Shown piece by piece: positions 25,186 through 38,539 of a DNA stretch of 64,000 nt; the stretch's first letter is position 1, and each line of letters starts with the position of its first letter. Both the position numbers and the translations under genes were made by a program. The notes beneath the pieces are model-generated. The model searched no databases. It was not told where the DNA came from and was given only the letters and a program-made list of their open reading frames with translations. Source of the stretch: Parus major (lineage: Eukaryota; Chordata; Aves; Passeriformes; Paridae); assembly GCF_001522545.3 (NCBI RefSeq), contig NC_031768.1, positions 91,374,230 to 91,438,229 of the forward strand, read 5' to 3'.

Positions 25186-26686
25186 ACAAAGGGGTTTTCA
25201 TGATCATTGAACTCCCAACTCCCTCATATTCTCCACTAAATCAAAGAGCAGTGAAACTCTGTGTGGGGAGGAGGTGACATGCTGGCCACAAGGCTGGAGG
25301 CACTTGCTGTCAGAAACAGCTTTTATCCTCAGGAATGAATGACAGGAAAGTTTTTAGAAGAAGAGGGGATCTTCAAGTGTTACAGTGCTTTTCCACTTGA
25401 TTTCTACTTTTGGTCTCATCAGACCACCCTTCAGCCACCAAAGCGCTGACCCCAAAGAAGGCCAGAGTTCTCACAGAAACCTGCCTGGAGAGCTGCCTGT
25501 GGCCATCTCCATTTCTTTTTGCCCTCCTCTCACTGACACAAAACAAGGAGAGCTGAGGGCAAGGGAGAGCTGTCTGCAAAGCATTGAGAGACCTTGTGAA
25601 ATGCAGGCTTCTCCTTGGCAAACGGTGTTGCCTCTCATCATGGTTGATCTTTCCTATGGTTTTCACATGGCTGCCTGCTGCTGGAATTGGACAGAGAAGC
25701 CTGGGAACTTAGTAGGCTTCTGACAACTTGGAGAAGCAGACCGGTCATCAGCAGTGGCAACAAAACACAGACCAAGGTTACTGGCCTTTCCCTGCCTTCC
25801 ACCTCAGGAAGGAGGAGGGAGAAGCTCCAGAATAATGGGGTAGCCCCAGTTCTGGTTTCCCCCTGTAGCACCTGATGGAAGTCATCTCTCCAGAGGTGAC
25901 TAGCCTGGTTTTCATACTGCACACAGTGGCCTGCTTGTACAGAGCCAGCTATTTCCCACCACGGGATTGCAGAGGGGATATTCAGTCTCCCACAGACTCA
26001 GGAGATGCAAAAGAGGAGACTGAGTTTGGGGAGAGGAAATATGGGTGTCAGAAGGGGAATTCAGGGTTGGCAAAGTCTCTGACAGCTTTATAGATGAAAC
26101 CACTGCCAGATGTTAATTGTTTTCTGTGTAGTTTTCAATTGATCTGTAATTTGACTGTAGATTCCAGGCTTTTATAATAAATTGTGTACAAAGCTAGCCA
26201 CTTAAGGAGATAATAAAGACTCAAAGGCAGACAGAGGCATAAATTTGCACTTATCCAAGAGTAAGAGATGAGTTAGGGCCTCTCTGGCAGTCTGGTTTTT
26301 TTCCCCTTCTTCCTCCCTCCTTTTGTTCTGTAGGAGGAGCATGAGGGAACAAGAGTTTCTGTGCTCTGCAGACAGAGGAGAGAAGTTGAAGGTCAAATCC
26401 CAGCTGTGCTGCAGACACATTCCTTTTGGTGGAGATGCCTCAGTGTCCATTTAACTGGCAGATTAAAGCTCCTGTTTACTCTGATGGTGCAGGAGCCTTT
26501 TCACTGATCAGAGTTTCTCCTCTGTCTTGGTTCATTTATGCATACCCACACTCACTGGTGTGTCCATCCATCTACTTTTTTGTGTTATCTCTGCAGCAGC
26601 TGCTGCTTTCACTTGTTTTGGTAGAAACTTGCTATGGTAATAACCTACATGGCTTATGAAAGAATTTTCCCTGAAAATATATATAT

Positions 26687-26701
26687 ATATTTTTTTTTCT
26701 G
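26687..26701. repeat. (AT)n simple repeat
   Basis: An alternating AT run followed directly by a T-run. Confidence 0.75.
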
Positions 26702-28041
26702 TGAAAATGTCCTGAGAAAATCGGTGTCTTTTCTTTATATTCTTGCAGGAAAACTGCATGATGTGTGGATGACATGGTGCTCTGAGTAGTGTCAGGGCTG
26801 TGTGTAGCAATAAGTTGCATAAAACTGCTGACATGATAAATTGCATAAAATAAAGAGAATACTGAGCAGGAGTAACTATGGAGGTGAGCTGATCTCCACT
26901 ACTGAACTCACTACTGGCAGGACAGCCTGAGCATCAGGTACTGGGAACTGGGATTTTTCTGATGGCTTCAGCAAAGCCAAACTGATTTGCATCATCTGAT
27001 TGTATGGCCCTTTCCCATTTTCAGTTCTGTGAAGGCTGACAGTGTGATAATATAATTTGCAAGACACTGAGAACAGCCACTGTGCTATTGGATGGTTCAA
27101 AGGCCTCTGCAGGAGGCACTTCTATTCTGAAACAGTGGAAAGAGTGAGCATTCTCTTTTTTTCTCCTCTCTGCCATTAAGGGTCAAACCTGTGCAGCAAG
27201 TGGCTGACAATGATCAGGTTCTGTCCATGCTGCTCTGTGAAGCTCTGAGTGCATCCTTCTCCCCAGTGCCCTATTGTCTCTTTCACACCTAGACATGTCT
27301 ATCTGTTCCTTACAGCTGCTTCAAAGTTTGTTTGCTGCCACAATAACCACTGCATTTAGGTTATACTTGGACTTGTGCTTCAAAGGAGTGCTCAGGCCTG
27401 GTAAACACATTAAGTACTTCTTCCTATGGCTCTAGTTAGAGGTTGCTTTTGTGTGAACCCCCCTGCATGGCAGTGTACATTTCTGGGGCTGTGTGAGGCT
27501 CTGTGTTAATGCACAAAAGCATTTGTCTGCCACTGACTGTGTGCATTCTCCTTCATTCCTGTCTGACAAAGCACATGGGTAAATTCACAGTTTTTGTACC
27601 TTATGAAGGACTTTTTTAGTGATTTTCAGCTGGGTTAGTTGAGGTCTCTGATTGTTTGTCTGTCTAGCTGTTGGCACTGTTTGGTTCCCTGTCTGTGAAC
27701 GGCCCCACAGCAATGCGCAGTTGTGTTTGCCAAAGGATGCACAATGTGTATGTGTAATCTGCTCAAATGTGTGCCCACGTGTGTTTGCAGTAGGCTCTGA
27801 GGATTTTACCCTTCCACGCTCTGCCATCTCGGTGCTGTCTGTGTGCGTACGTGAGCGTGGCTTCCCTGCCCTGTGACAGTAGCACCCTAAAAGAACAGGA
27901 TGCCAGCCAACTGCTGGCTCACTGTGTGGTGTAGACTACCTGTCACATGGGATTAGCTTTCCTGCTGCAGTTTACTATGACAAGCTCTCCTTCTGGGTGC
28001 ACAGATCTGGAGCTGAATGCATGAAAAACAGCATTGTACAA

Positions 28042-28055
28042 GGCGGCGGGCGCGC
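28042..28055. other. Isolated CpG cluster
   Basis: The run ggcggcgggcgcgc holds four CpG within 14 bases, in surroundings that are nearly free of CpG. It is too short to be a CpG island and no promoter was recognised around it. Confidence 0.4.
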
Positions 28056-30113
28056 TATTTTGTGTATAGCTGGAGTCATGCCTGTTACCTGTGATGCTGA
28101 GTAGGAAATCCTCAGTGAGATCACTTTCCAAAAAAATGTATTTTTTTTTTTTTACTTTCTCTTTGGTTGCATAAAACATCCTTACACTGGGGTTCTTCAG
28201 TAAAATCAACAGCTAAATCAGTTCCCCTGCTAAAGAGACAAAGAAGAAAAGTGAACTACAAGAACAGTTTTTAATGCCTGGAGCGCTAGTGGGGTTCTCA
28301 GGGCTGCAAAGCCAAGGAAGGCACTGATAGAGCTGGTGAGGAACCCAGGACTGGAAGAGCTGGAACAGGGGACTGCATGAAAGCACAAAAAAAGCTGTTG
28401 TGGAAAAATGCCCTTTTAATTTCTTGTGGTCTTGTTCTTTATGGAACAGTTGAGTTTTCCCATAGCAGTCAGAATATCATGCTGACAGACAAAGCAGTGA
28501 ATAAGTTAGCCCTGCAAGCTCAGATATGTCTGGGTATCAACCCTCGCCCTTTCCCCCTCATGGTCAGCCTGCCTCAAGTGACCTATCTGTGATGCAGGAA
28601 ATGGGCCATTTTATGGTCTAAGATAACCATTTCTGTAAAGGCTGAAAGGCTCACAACCCTCTAGCATTTACAGATCTATTGGCTTTTCCCCTTTTGAACC
28701 ACACCACTGGTCTTCACCATTTGGCAATAATTCACTATATCCATGTTTATCTTCTCATTGTGTGATCCTCAGAAGCAGGAGGCGAGTGAGAGAGGATTGC
28801 TCAGTTTTTTCCTGCAGACACAGACAAAGTAGACATCAATTTGCAGTTGAGGAACCTGTCTTAACTGCAGCTTGTTGTTTTTTTCCTCTCTCGCTGTCTC
28901 TGTTGCTCTCTCCTCCCTCAGGGTGCCTTGAACTTGTCAACATGTATCACTAGGAGCCCTGTGTTTACCGAGAGCACCTGTAGAGGGGGTGGGTTATCAA
29001 CCCTACTGAAAAGGAGTGGTGTGTAGGTGTGTTTTTACTTCCTTCTCTGGTGGAAATGTCTGCAGGAGAAATCATAACTCAAGGACATTCTCCTCCCACT
29101 TTGGAATCTCCTAGCCAGCTGGAGAGGAGCTTGAAACGTGTCCAGTTCAGCCAAGCCCTGTGACGGGACCTTTATGCATGTTAACAAGTGACCATGAAGT
29201 AGCTGTTTGAAAAGTTTCAGAGATGAGTCCCCTTCCCTGCGGCAGAGATGCCTCCTACTCTCTAATCAGCAACTCTCCCAGAGAGGTGTTGCACAGCCCA
29301 TGCTGTCTTTGGGCAAATTGCCCTCCCCTGAATCTTCTGCACACCCTGTTTTAATTAAACAGCCTAATCTTAAAATGACCCTGTGCCGTGACGGCTGCTA
29401 GAGGACCTGCAGTGTCCAGACATGCATAATTACTCACTTCAGAGATGCTGTGCTCGGCCATCCAAATGAGGATGCCTTCATCCCTTTTATTTGGAGGTTC
29501 CAGTACCTTTTCACCTCTGGTGCCAGGCCCAATCCCTTGCTAGTGGGATTTTCCCTAGGCTGGCTGTCATTAAACTTTTTACCTGTAGTCCTTTGTATCA
29601 TGCTGAGGACTCTTTGCCTTTCTGCCTGCAACAGCCTCAGGTTCTCTGGTGGGGGTCCACACTTGCGGGGCTGAGTTCAAGGTATTGCTCTAGTTCAGTG
29701 AGAGATTTTGAAGTCCTGGGAGGTTTGTTTTTGGCTAGATCCATCAGTGGAAAGTCAGCAGCCCCACAGCTTGAGGATACTTTATCTTTCAATGGGGCAG
29801 AAGAAGGGGCTGTATTGAATACCTTTATCAGGGAAGAACTGTAGGTTCGACACAAATGTGATGAACTGCTGAGCACATGTCCATAAAAATGTTAGTTTAT
29901 TAGGCCCTGTAGCTCAAGGGTATTTCAAGGACTCATTTAAAACTGAGAGAAAGAGAAAGGCTTTACAGGTGGGAGAAGGAGGAGCTGCCATCACACTGCT
30001 GTTGAGATGGTCTGGTCTTTGCTGGATTCCTACTGCTTCCCATCCACACAGATCAGAATGTGCAGGGGAGAAAAAAAAACCCTGTCTCTTTATTCAGGAA
30101 AGTTGAAAAGGCA

Positions 30114-30127
30114 TAAATAAATAAATA
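30114..30127. repeat. (AAAT)n simple repeat
   Basis: About three and a half copies of the tetranucleotide. Confidence 0.75.
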
Positions 30128-30459
30128 ACCCTGATCCTTTAATATTCTAGACTGGATCTCTATGAAGGGAATATGAAAGGGGAGAATGAGAAAATCATAG
30201 AGTTTGTCCTTTGCAGCATAAATCTGCCATCACATCCAGGCTTCTAGGTGGTGGGCCTGCACAAGAAATAGCCTTATTTACTCTCCCACGATTTTTCAAG
30301 TGTTTTCGTTGCGCAGAGCTGAAGCATTTTTTAAAGACTGCTTCTCAGGAGTGCTCTGCAGATGGCATCGGTGTCCTTTTCCAGGAACGGGATCAACGAT
30401 GAACAAGTGGAGTGCCATTGCCATCTGCTGGCAAAAGGCGGTGTTGACTTTTACCGAGT

Positions 30460-30620
30460 TGGGTTTTTTGAGGATTTTGGGGTTTCGATTGTTTGTTTGT
30501 TTTTTGTTGGGTCTTTTTTTGGGGGGCGTTGGCTTGGGTTTTTTGTTGTCTTGTTTGTTTGTTTTTCTTTTTTATGGTTTATTTGTTTGTTTTTTCTTCT
30601 TTCTTTTTGTTTTCCCAGCT
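30460..30620 (+). repeat. T/G-rich low-complexity tract
   Basis: Long runs of T are mixed with gtttg words and several G-runs (ggg, gggg, gggggg) on the plus strand. It ends in an extremely T-rich stretch followed by cccag at 30614-30618, so it also looks like a 3' splice site. The frames that cross it are a consequence of the low complexity. A tract of similar make-up, but on the opposite strand, lies at 39269-39330. Confidence 0.7.
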
Positions 30621-31278
30621 TTAATGCAGGTGAAATGCTGTGAACAGGTGTCCTCCTCAGGGTGTTTTGGTTGGTGATGTGTGCATGTGGAGTTTCCAGT
30701 TTGGATGGCTTGCTTGTGCATAGAGGTCTCATTACCCCAGCTTCTCAAGCAGGGGGAAGGATGCACCCCAGGCTTAACATTGGCGTAGTTGCTGCCATTC
30801 CACAGGATGCCAAAGGTCCATCTTGGAGGTGCCACAGGCACCACTGTATCCACGTGGGACAGAAGATGTAGCTTTACAATGATTCAGAATAATGAGCTTT
30901 GCAACCTCATGCAAAACATTGCAGGAGGGACTGTACCACCCTCTGCATAAGAGTCAGGGTTGTGTGTGAAGTAAAGCCCCCTCTGAAATGCCCACACACA
31001 TCCCTGTCCTCAGCAAGCTGAGCAGGCCTCATCTGCTATAACACCTGTGTATTCAGTGTTGTATGAAAGGTTTTCCCTACCCAGCTTCAGTCAGTTGCCT
31101 TTGCCCTTGTAGAAAGCAGTGCACCAGTGCTCTGCTGCCTTTGCAGTGCTCCAGGAGCAGTGCTGACCTTTCCCGACTTGCAGCAGGCACAGGAGGTGTG
31201 AAAGGATCAACTCTGGCTCTTCTAGCCCCAGAAAAATGAAGGTACTCTAGATGTGCCTTCTCACAGTGTGGTGTGAAT

Positions 31279-31396
31279 CTTCATTTTTATCTTTGAAGGG
31301 GAAACAGAGGTAAGGGAAGCACCCAGCATGGCACAGCAGCTTGGAACAGCCAGGAGTATAACTCTGAACTGTCTTTTCTCATAGGCACTGTTACTT
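31279..31396 (-). mobile_element. MIR-like SINE remnant
   Basis: The plus strand shows the reverse-complement MIR order: tcatttttat, then aggggaaacagagg (for ggggaaactgaggc), then a block like the acttgcccaaggtcacacagc region at about 31317-31340, then gccaggagtataactctgaact (for gctgggattcgaaccc). The copy is diverged but collinear over about 120 bases. Confidence 0.6.
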
Positions 31397-33878
31397 AAAT
31401 TGATCCAGGTGTTAGCAAAAGTTGAGGGCATCTAGATCTCCATCCCCTCTCTTATAAGCTCTAAGCTCTTTGCTTTGACCATGGATGATTACACTGCAGG
31501 CAGGTGTTTGATCCTGAGCTAGAAACAAGTAGGGTCCATGAGGCACATAGGGGATGCATGTGGATTACTTTACAGCTGCAGAAATAGTCATGGTGAGGTG
31601 AGGGGGAGAGGTGAAATAATGCAGGGGAAGAACTGTGTATTTTCATGGAAAATAGTCCTTGCCAATAACATCAGTGTAAATTTGATGAAAATTTGATGAA
31701 AATTTTCTGAGAAAACTTTCCTTCCCTCTGATGTAGAGAAGACAATGCAACAGTAGGCTGAACAGTGTCCTGAAAACAAAAAGCATCATCTGTGTCTCTG
31801 CTCATCTTTTCATCTCTTTCTTTCATATTCTTTTATACATGTCTTTTCTGAAAATCTTTGCTTTATTTCAACACAGCCTCAAAACACATTGCAAAAAACT
31901 CCATCTTTATCTGATAAAGAATTCTTACTTTATGGCTATTCCTAACCACCAGCCAGTCAAGACTATACTAGAACCTAGCTCCTAGTGTGTTTTCTTCTGC
32001 TGAAAGCCATCCCTGCCTTCACAAGCCAGTGGGCAGAGAGCAACCCAGCTGTACAACATCTCTCTATTTATAAAGCAACTTGGGACAAAAAGCTCTAGGT
32101 AAGTAGGAGTTTGGGAGGTGAAGACATGGAGAAGGAGCCAGAAACATCAGGGACATCCACACTCAGCTGAGCAGAGCAGGGCAGGATGTGGGATGGCATC
32201 TGGGACTGGTGAGTCACAGCTACATGTATGTGTACCCCATAGGTAAGAGTTCTCTGAGGGAGATAGGGGCTTCTTTGTGAGAACTGCTGTAGATAAAGAC
32301 TGAACAACCATTTTTTATAGGTTTTAGCACGGAGGCACTGCACTTTTTTCTACTTTTTCTGTCCTGGGCTCTGACCATCATTACTTCAGCACATTCCCAA
32401 TCAGCTTCCTCATTCCCAGTGCTCCCCATTTGCTTCAGGCACAGCATTGCTAAGCAGAAACACTTTGCTGTAAGCTCTGACAAGGAAAGCCAAAGAGCAA
32501 GGATGTGGAAATTGCTTGAGGAAATGAAAAAGGAAAGATAAAGGAATGAGGAAAAATGACTGATTATGGTAGGGGATTGGAAATCATGTGGTCTAGATTT
32601 CTTTTTCCTGGTTTGCATTTGATTGTGAATTGTTTCATAGTCACCCATAGCTGAATTTTCATTGCCCAGCACAGAGGATAAAATTCATGCTCTTTTCACT
32701 CTTGACCTCTTCACATTACAATGTAGGAAGCTGAAAAAAATTTCCCAAATACCGGTTTGTTCTGTAAAGCTCTTTAAAGGATCCACTTGAATTCAAGTGA
32801 GAGCAGCATTTGAAGCTGTAGCTGTTCCCTGTGCTGCAGCCAACAGAGAGCAGCATAGCTACATCTCTACATCATGCACTCTCCTCAATCCAATCCAGTG
32901 CCCAGTGCTTCCCTGTCACTGCTTATCCAGCCAGTACTGATTTCTTCAGTCATGCTTTTGTTTTTGGGTGCCAGAGTGAGTCCCAAGTGCTGCGCCCACT
33001 GTCCCCTCTGTGCCAGAGACACATGCTGGCCCCAGGTATGGGTGTCTCCCAGACAAGAGTCCTGCATGGGCAGCCAACTGCCTATTTGCTGTGGGAAGCT
33101 CTGCTTCCAAGAGGGAATTTGACTGCTCCAGAATAAGTAAGGTGGGATGAAGGAGACATTTTTCTGTTGTTGCAGGGTATATGGCTCATCTGGCAGGTTA
33201 ATTTTGCCGGTGACACTGTGAGTAGCCCCTGAGGATGCTGCTGTCTGCATTCCATGAGTAGGCCTGCCAAGAGGCTTCCCTTCTGCTGGCAGGAAGCTTC
33301 ACAAGCAGCACAGCAATGGATAGGATGAGCCTGAACCTGTCTGCAGTGGGAAGCAGGATCCCAAGGACCATAAAACCTGAATGTAAACACAGTGGGAGGA
33401 TGAATCCCAGAAGACAGTCTGACAGGATGAAAACACAGGCCCTGCATGGGGCAGTATCTGCACATTTCCTTCTGGGCTGGCAGGGTGATGTGGCTGTGGG
33501 GTGGAAATGCTATGCTAGAGCAAGTGCTTGATGCAGGAATATATCCTGATCTAGTGAACTGACAGGAGACTTTGAGAGGCTATCAACCACTGCAGAATTC
33601 TGCCTCTAGTGAGAAGACAGCTCAGGAACTTTCTGTCACAGAGGTAGTGTTGGCCCAGTGGGAATAGCAGCATTGGCAGACCATTGTTACCAATGCCAAG
33701 TCAAGCTTTCACTAAGACTTGGGCTGGAAACAGTGATAATAACCTTCAAAGCTTGCTTGTTGGTTTGCTTTAAATAAACTTGGCAGCAGACTATGAAAAT
33801 GTTTGCCATCTCTTGTATTAGGGATTTAGGCTAGGTGGCATGAGGCTTTGTTCTGTCATGTATTTCCCATCTGATAGA

Positions 33879-33986
33879 GTCTGTCTCGGCTTCAAGCCCA
33901 TTTGTAAAACAGGGGTGCCAGCACTGCCCGAGCTCTTCAGGAGTGTTGTGTGGATGAAAAGGTTGGAGAATGGGTGCTTGGATACC
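33879..33986 (+). mobile_element. MIR-like SINE remnant
   Basis: It matches the MIR core in order: ctgtctcggcttcaagcccatttgtaaaac (for the ctctgtgcctcagtttccccatctgtaaaat region), then a cagcactgccc block, then aggagtgttgtgtggatgaaaa (for aggggttgttgtgaggattaaa), then a final ggtgcttggatac. Orientation is plus. Confidence 0.6.
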
Positions 33987-34368
33987 TGGGTGACTGAAAG
34001 GTGGGGGAACATGGCGTAAAGGCTTAAGGAGGGAAGGGAGAGAATGCTGGTCACAGGGTGCTAGACTCTTTCTCAACCTTTGTGATAAACAGAGTCAGAT
34101 CTTCTGACTTGTGTCCTATCAGCTGGATGTGTGAGAATTGCCTTAGCAGGCTTCCGTTTTGAGGGAAAATAAGGAAAGGCCACAACTTTGCTGATACATT
34201 ACTGTGGCACACCTCATTTGCTGGTATTAGTGACTACAGCCATACTGATACCTCTTCCCTATCTGTAAAGGTTGGCATGGGCAGGATCCACTTCCAAGGT
34301 AACAAATCCTTCCCTTGTGACTGCAGGCATAGCCTTGACAGGGAAACGGGCCGTGTCTCTCTCTGCTA

Positions 34369-34380
34369 ACACACACACAC
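34369..34380. repeat. (AC)6 simple repeat
   Basis: Six AC dinucleotides. Short. Confidence 0.7.
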
Positions 34381-35639
34381 AAGCCACAGAGAATTAGCCA
34401 GATGGTTTCACTTGAAAAAATCAAAAGCACAAAGCCATCTGCTCTCCTGTTCTGGGGATCATGAACTTGACTTCTTGTCTACTGGCATAAATTGAATTTC
34501 ATAGAGTGCAGACAATGCATGTATGCCCCCAGTTTAGGAATCACTAGGCCTGGTGGGAGCAAGAGGGCTGGAAACATCTCCATCACTTGAGTTTCCTGTG
34601 GCCAGACATTCTCAGCATGTGTTGCAGTAACCCTTCCACTGCGAGACAAATGCCAGCCAAATAGCTATTAGTTGTGGGAGGACAGGAGCTGCATAAGGCT
34701 ATGGAATGTCCAGCTGCCTGGAGCCTGTGTGTGACAGCAGAGGGAGTGCTCACATCACTCTTGGAGAGGGATTTGGCTGCTGCTCTTTCCAAAGAGGTAT
34801 GAGGAAGGGAGAGGACACTGCTTAGGGGATGAGTTAGACACTCCTGGAAAAAGAAATCTAGTCCCTGAGCAATGCCTTAGACACTCATATATTAGTCTGA
34901 GGTGACAGAGGAATGGCATTGTCACAGCAAGCAAAGAGACAACCCTGCAAATAGAGATGAGGTGTTTGCCTAGCTGGCACAGCAATGAGGCCAGTACCTA
35001 TGGATAATATACTGGAGTGTACCCACATACAGAAAGTTAGTGTTAGAGGGCAACCCTGAATAGGGAGTAAATAGAGCTTAGAAGCCAAAATCCTTCCTTC
35101 AGCACTGGCTTGAACATGCAATTTGGACCTGATTTTGTTCTACCCCTTTTGAGTTTGATTTGTGTGATTATCTCAGGAAAGAAGTCCCCTGGCTGGAACT
35201 GTTGTAGAAAATGTGGCAATCAATTCAGCATTGCAAACTAATGTTTAGTTTGTATTATTAGTGCATAATTGTTTAGTTAGCTGTTGCCAGCACTCATGTT
35301 TTGTTGTGAGGCTTGTTGTATTCACTGTGTTTGTGAAAGCCTTGCTGTTGAAGTCAAGATATTTTTTTCTTTTATTGAAGCAGCATGTTCTTGGCCCTTA
35401 TGCTTTTGATGAAGAAAATGGAAAGATTAAAATGCAAGGGGACTAATGAGAAGAACCTAACATTTATTACTTGGAAAAAATGCAAAACCTCGTGATTTTT
35501 AGCTTTGAGGTCCTGACTCCTGATTTTTTATTTTTTTTTTACTGCAGTATTGGTAATGTGGCACTGAGAAAACACATTGTGAATTGTGTAGGTTTCCTAG
35601 GAAGCTAAGTGCTCCAGGAGTTGCTTTCATCCATTGACG

Positions 35640-36420
35640 ATTATGCAAACGTACCACATAACTCTTGTATTCAAGAAAGATAGTTGTAAAATTTCAACTG
35701 CTAACAAGTAAGCTGAAAATTAGTTTCTAAAGGGAAAAAAAAACAAACGAGATCCATCAAGACAAGCCCTGTTCAACAAAAGCTTTAAAGCACAAGTTTA
35801 CTTTTATGCAAAGAAATAATCCTGCTGACTTCAGTGAATTGTGTTGTGTTCATACCCAAATGATTCTGAAGAGAAAATAGGCTGGAGGAAACAAAACTGG
35901 GAAGCGCCAGTGGACAGTTCATGAATTGGAGAAGGTAGAATTAAGCTAATAAATGATTCATTCAGAATTGTTTACCCAGCTTTAGCTAGCATCAGGAGGG
36001 AAAGAATGCAAATGGGGCTGATTATCCAGATTCACTTTGTGTCAGTGAGTTGTTCTTGGCTCAGGAACTCTTCCTATAAAGGGAGAAGTTGAACACTCCA
36101 TCATTTGAGAACATTTATCACAGAATTGGACAAAAGTCTGAGAATGCACTGCAGGAAATCCTCATGGCTGAGCAAAAGGCTGAATTTCCCAGGTGCTCTC
36201 TCCTTATCTGCTACGATGCCTTAGTGTTGGTAACCGTGCAGATTACTAGCAGAATTACCTGAACGGAATTGCACCGAGGGAATTCTCCCATAAGAGTTGA
36301 ACACAATAAGGGCTGCTAATAAAGGTACAGCAAAATCCTTGTCAAATAGCTAACTCTTTCTTGCAGGGGGAAAAAAAATAGCTAAGCTAAACTAAAAATA
36401 TCTGGCTGATTCCCTGAAAA
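35640..36420. other. Repeat-free AT-rich block, candidate conserved non-coding element
   Basis: No repeats or credible coding frames. It contains octamer-like atgcaaag/atgcaaat words (about 35817 and 36008) and TAAT words (for example 35948). It is a reasonable candidate for an enhancer or a conserved intronic element, but unproven. Confidence 0.3.
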
Positions 36421-37515
36421 TCCTTACCCAGCTCTGCCTAAAATGAGGATTTTGGAGGCTGGATACACCCACCAGTTCTAGTGACAAGCTGCAGGAAGCC
36501 CAAGGCAAACCCCACACTGATGGTACCACTCAAGACCAGCTGAATTTCCTGTTCCTCAGTGCCACTTAACAAGCAGCCCACGCCAGGCGGTACGGAGACA
36601 CAGCAGAGCAGCAGGCAGGCCTGGCTGTTTTGTAAGCTGTGGCAAACAAGGACTGTTAGTCAAATAGAGGACAGAGTAACACACACTCTTTCTGTGTGAG
36701 ATACCTTTAATTAGGTAGCCTCCCTTGAAAACTGACTGACATAGCACAAAGTCTGATGGGAGTCAAAATTACGAGTTGAGAGTATAGGGCAATGCTTGTA
36801 AACAGTTTCCTGGGTGTGCATGGGGGTAGAGGAGGAAAAGTTCCATGTGGTAACAAAGTGATTTTCAGATACTGTTATGACATAATGGAGGAGAGGGTCT
36901 GGGGGGGACGTGGACCCTGCACCGCTGTGAGCTCAGAATAGGTTGGAAAAACAGCTTCCAGGAATGATTTTATTGTGGCTGATGCTTTTGGGCAGCAGGG
37001 GTTGGCTAGGTGATTCAGCAGGGATCTTTCAACTTCACTCCATGAGATTCTAGTAATGTTCCTTGTGGGACAGTGCTGTTTAATACCCATTGACTCTCTT
37101 GTAATTGCAAATGGTCAAGGACTCTGCTTTACAGATGGCCCTTGTCAGTATCGCTTTGGGACACAGGGGCTAATGATGTAGGAGGAATGACAGCCTCTCA
37201 CTCAAGAACCCTGCTGCCTTCAGCACCTTAAGTTGTCTTTGGAGGTCTCCCATCCAAGAATCCAAGTTAATGCTCCCCTGGAAGAAAGAAGGAGATTTAT
37301 GGTAGTTTGGAAGCCTGAGAGAGACGTCATGACTAACAAGCTAATTAGCCCTTTGAAAGCTGATAGACAAATGGAGAGGAAGAGGCTGTCTGTAACCTGC
37401 AGCCTTACATTTTACACCTCGTGAGGCAGCAGCTTGTCTGCAGGGGCCAGCAGAGCTTGGCAGGAGAGCAGCTTCCAGAGCCTCCGCTTCCCTCTGGCAG
37501 CCAGCAGGGCTCACG

Positions 37516-37539
37516 GTGGCACAGAGCACCCTGTGCCAC
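37516..37539. repeat. Perfect inverted repeat (9-bp stem, 6-base loop)
   Basis: gtggcacag at 37516-37524 pairs exactly with ctgtgccac at 37531-37539 around agcacc. It lies in a locally CpG-richer patch. Such a palindrome may bind a dimeric protein or fold in RNA, but it has no T-run or further stem. Confidence 0.6.
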
Positions 37540-38539
37540 GCAGGGGACACTGCAGTGGCAGCGGTCACTCACACGGTGTCCTTTCAAACAAGATGTCTGA
37601 GGTGCACGGAAGGGAGCACCTGGTGCTGGAGCTGGTGGAGGAGGGAGTGCTGAGGAGCACTTTGTGCCCTACATTCCTCCAGGCTCCTGCAGTACAGGCT
37701 TTAAAGAGAGAGGGAGCAGCTCACCCCACCTCCATCTGTGTGAAGTAGAAGGAACATAAGAAATGTTTTAAATAATTGAATAATGAAATTAATATATTAA
37801 TGCTGAGAGAGTGAGAGAAGGCTGCTGGGCTGGACTTATTCAGCCAAACAGCCCCTGACAAGCCAGGAAAGAAGTAGGGTCAGCATTTATTCCTCTGGAG
37901 GGGATTGAAGGCAGGGTTCTGTGTTCAGTGGCTCTCTACAGTGCTTTTCTTTCTTTCTTCTATTTCTTTGTTCAGTGATTCCACCCATCTTTCTTTCTTT
38001 AGACAGTCTTCTCTGTCTCACTGCCATTCTTTGCAGTCTCTAGGTCTTCTTTCTCCTGTTTTTTTCTCTCTTGCATCATCCTTCCCTTTTGCATTCCTAG
38101 TTTCCCATGGTTCTATCATGCTTAATCCTCCAAAACACAGGCAGAGTACTCAGAGAGCATATATCCATCTTCAAGACATATACTCACCCTTATTCTGTAG
38201 CCACTTTATCTCTTAGAAGCATTTAATTACAGGTGAGATTCATCTACTATCCAGAGATACTCCACATCTCATTCAGGAGACAAATAAACACCGTAACATC
38301 AAGTGCAATACATTTCTAGAAACACTTGGGTGGCCGACAGCTGAGGTTGGCAGTCAGAACCATCAATTTGCTGATGTAGGAATGCAATTGCAGAAGTGAG
38401 TTAGGTTTGGTAAGTCAGGCAATAAATGGCACAGGAGTGGGTATTAAGAATGGTTGAATTCTAGTTCTAGTGAAAAACGTGCCATGAGGGAGCTGGCCAC
38501 AAAGAGTTGCTGCACATCACTCATTACACCCAGCTCTGC

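Larger units (their letters stand above)
22701..35639. other. Long ordinary non-coding stretch
   Basis: It contains two MIR-like remnants (31279-31396 and 33879-33986), low-complexity tracts (26687-26701, 30114-30127, 30460-30620), a seven-base tandem repeat (25163-25185) and a tiny CpG cluster (28042-28055). The longest frame, 150 codons on the minus strand at 32220-32672, resembles no known protein. Frames that overlap on both strands around 25370-25920 and 32830-33470 are likewise treated as chance. Confidence 0.5.

Noticed and set aside
26200..26280. Reverse MIR-like words (gacagaggcataaa, acttatccaagag)
   Set aside because: Only two short matches with poor spacing, which is not enough to call a SINE.
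30600..30636. Strong acceptor (tttcccag) followed by gcag|gtgaaa, a possible 11-base microexon
   Set aside because: The acceptor strength comes from T-rich low-complexity sequence, the donor is weak, and 11 bases would shift the frame.
32096..32106. Donor-like tag|gtaagt
   Set aside because: No convincing acceptor before it.
32220..32672. 150-codon minus-strand open frame
   Set aside because: No motif, no start context or splice signals, and a second frame is open over the same bases.
38200..38240. ttacag|gtgaga, a possible recursive splice site
   Set aside because: The pyrimidine tract is broken by purines and an upstream AG, so the acceptor is poor.
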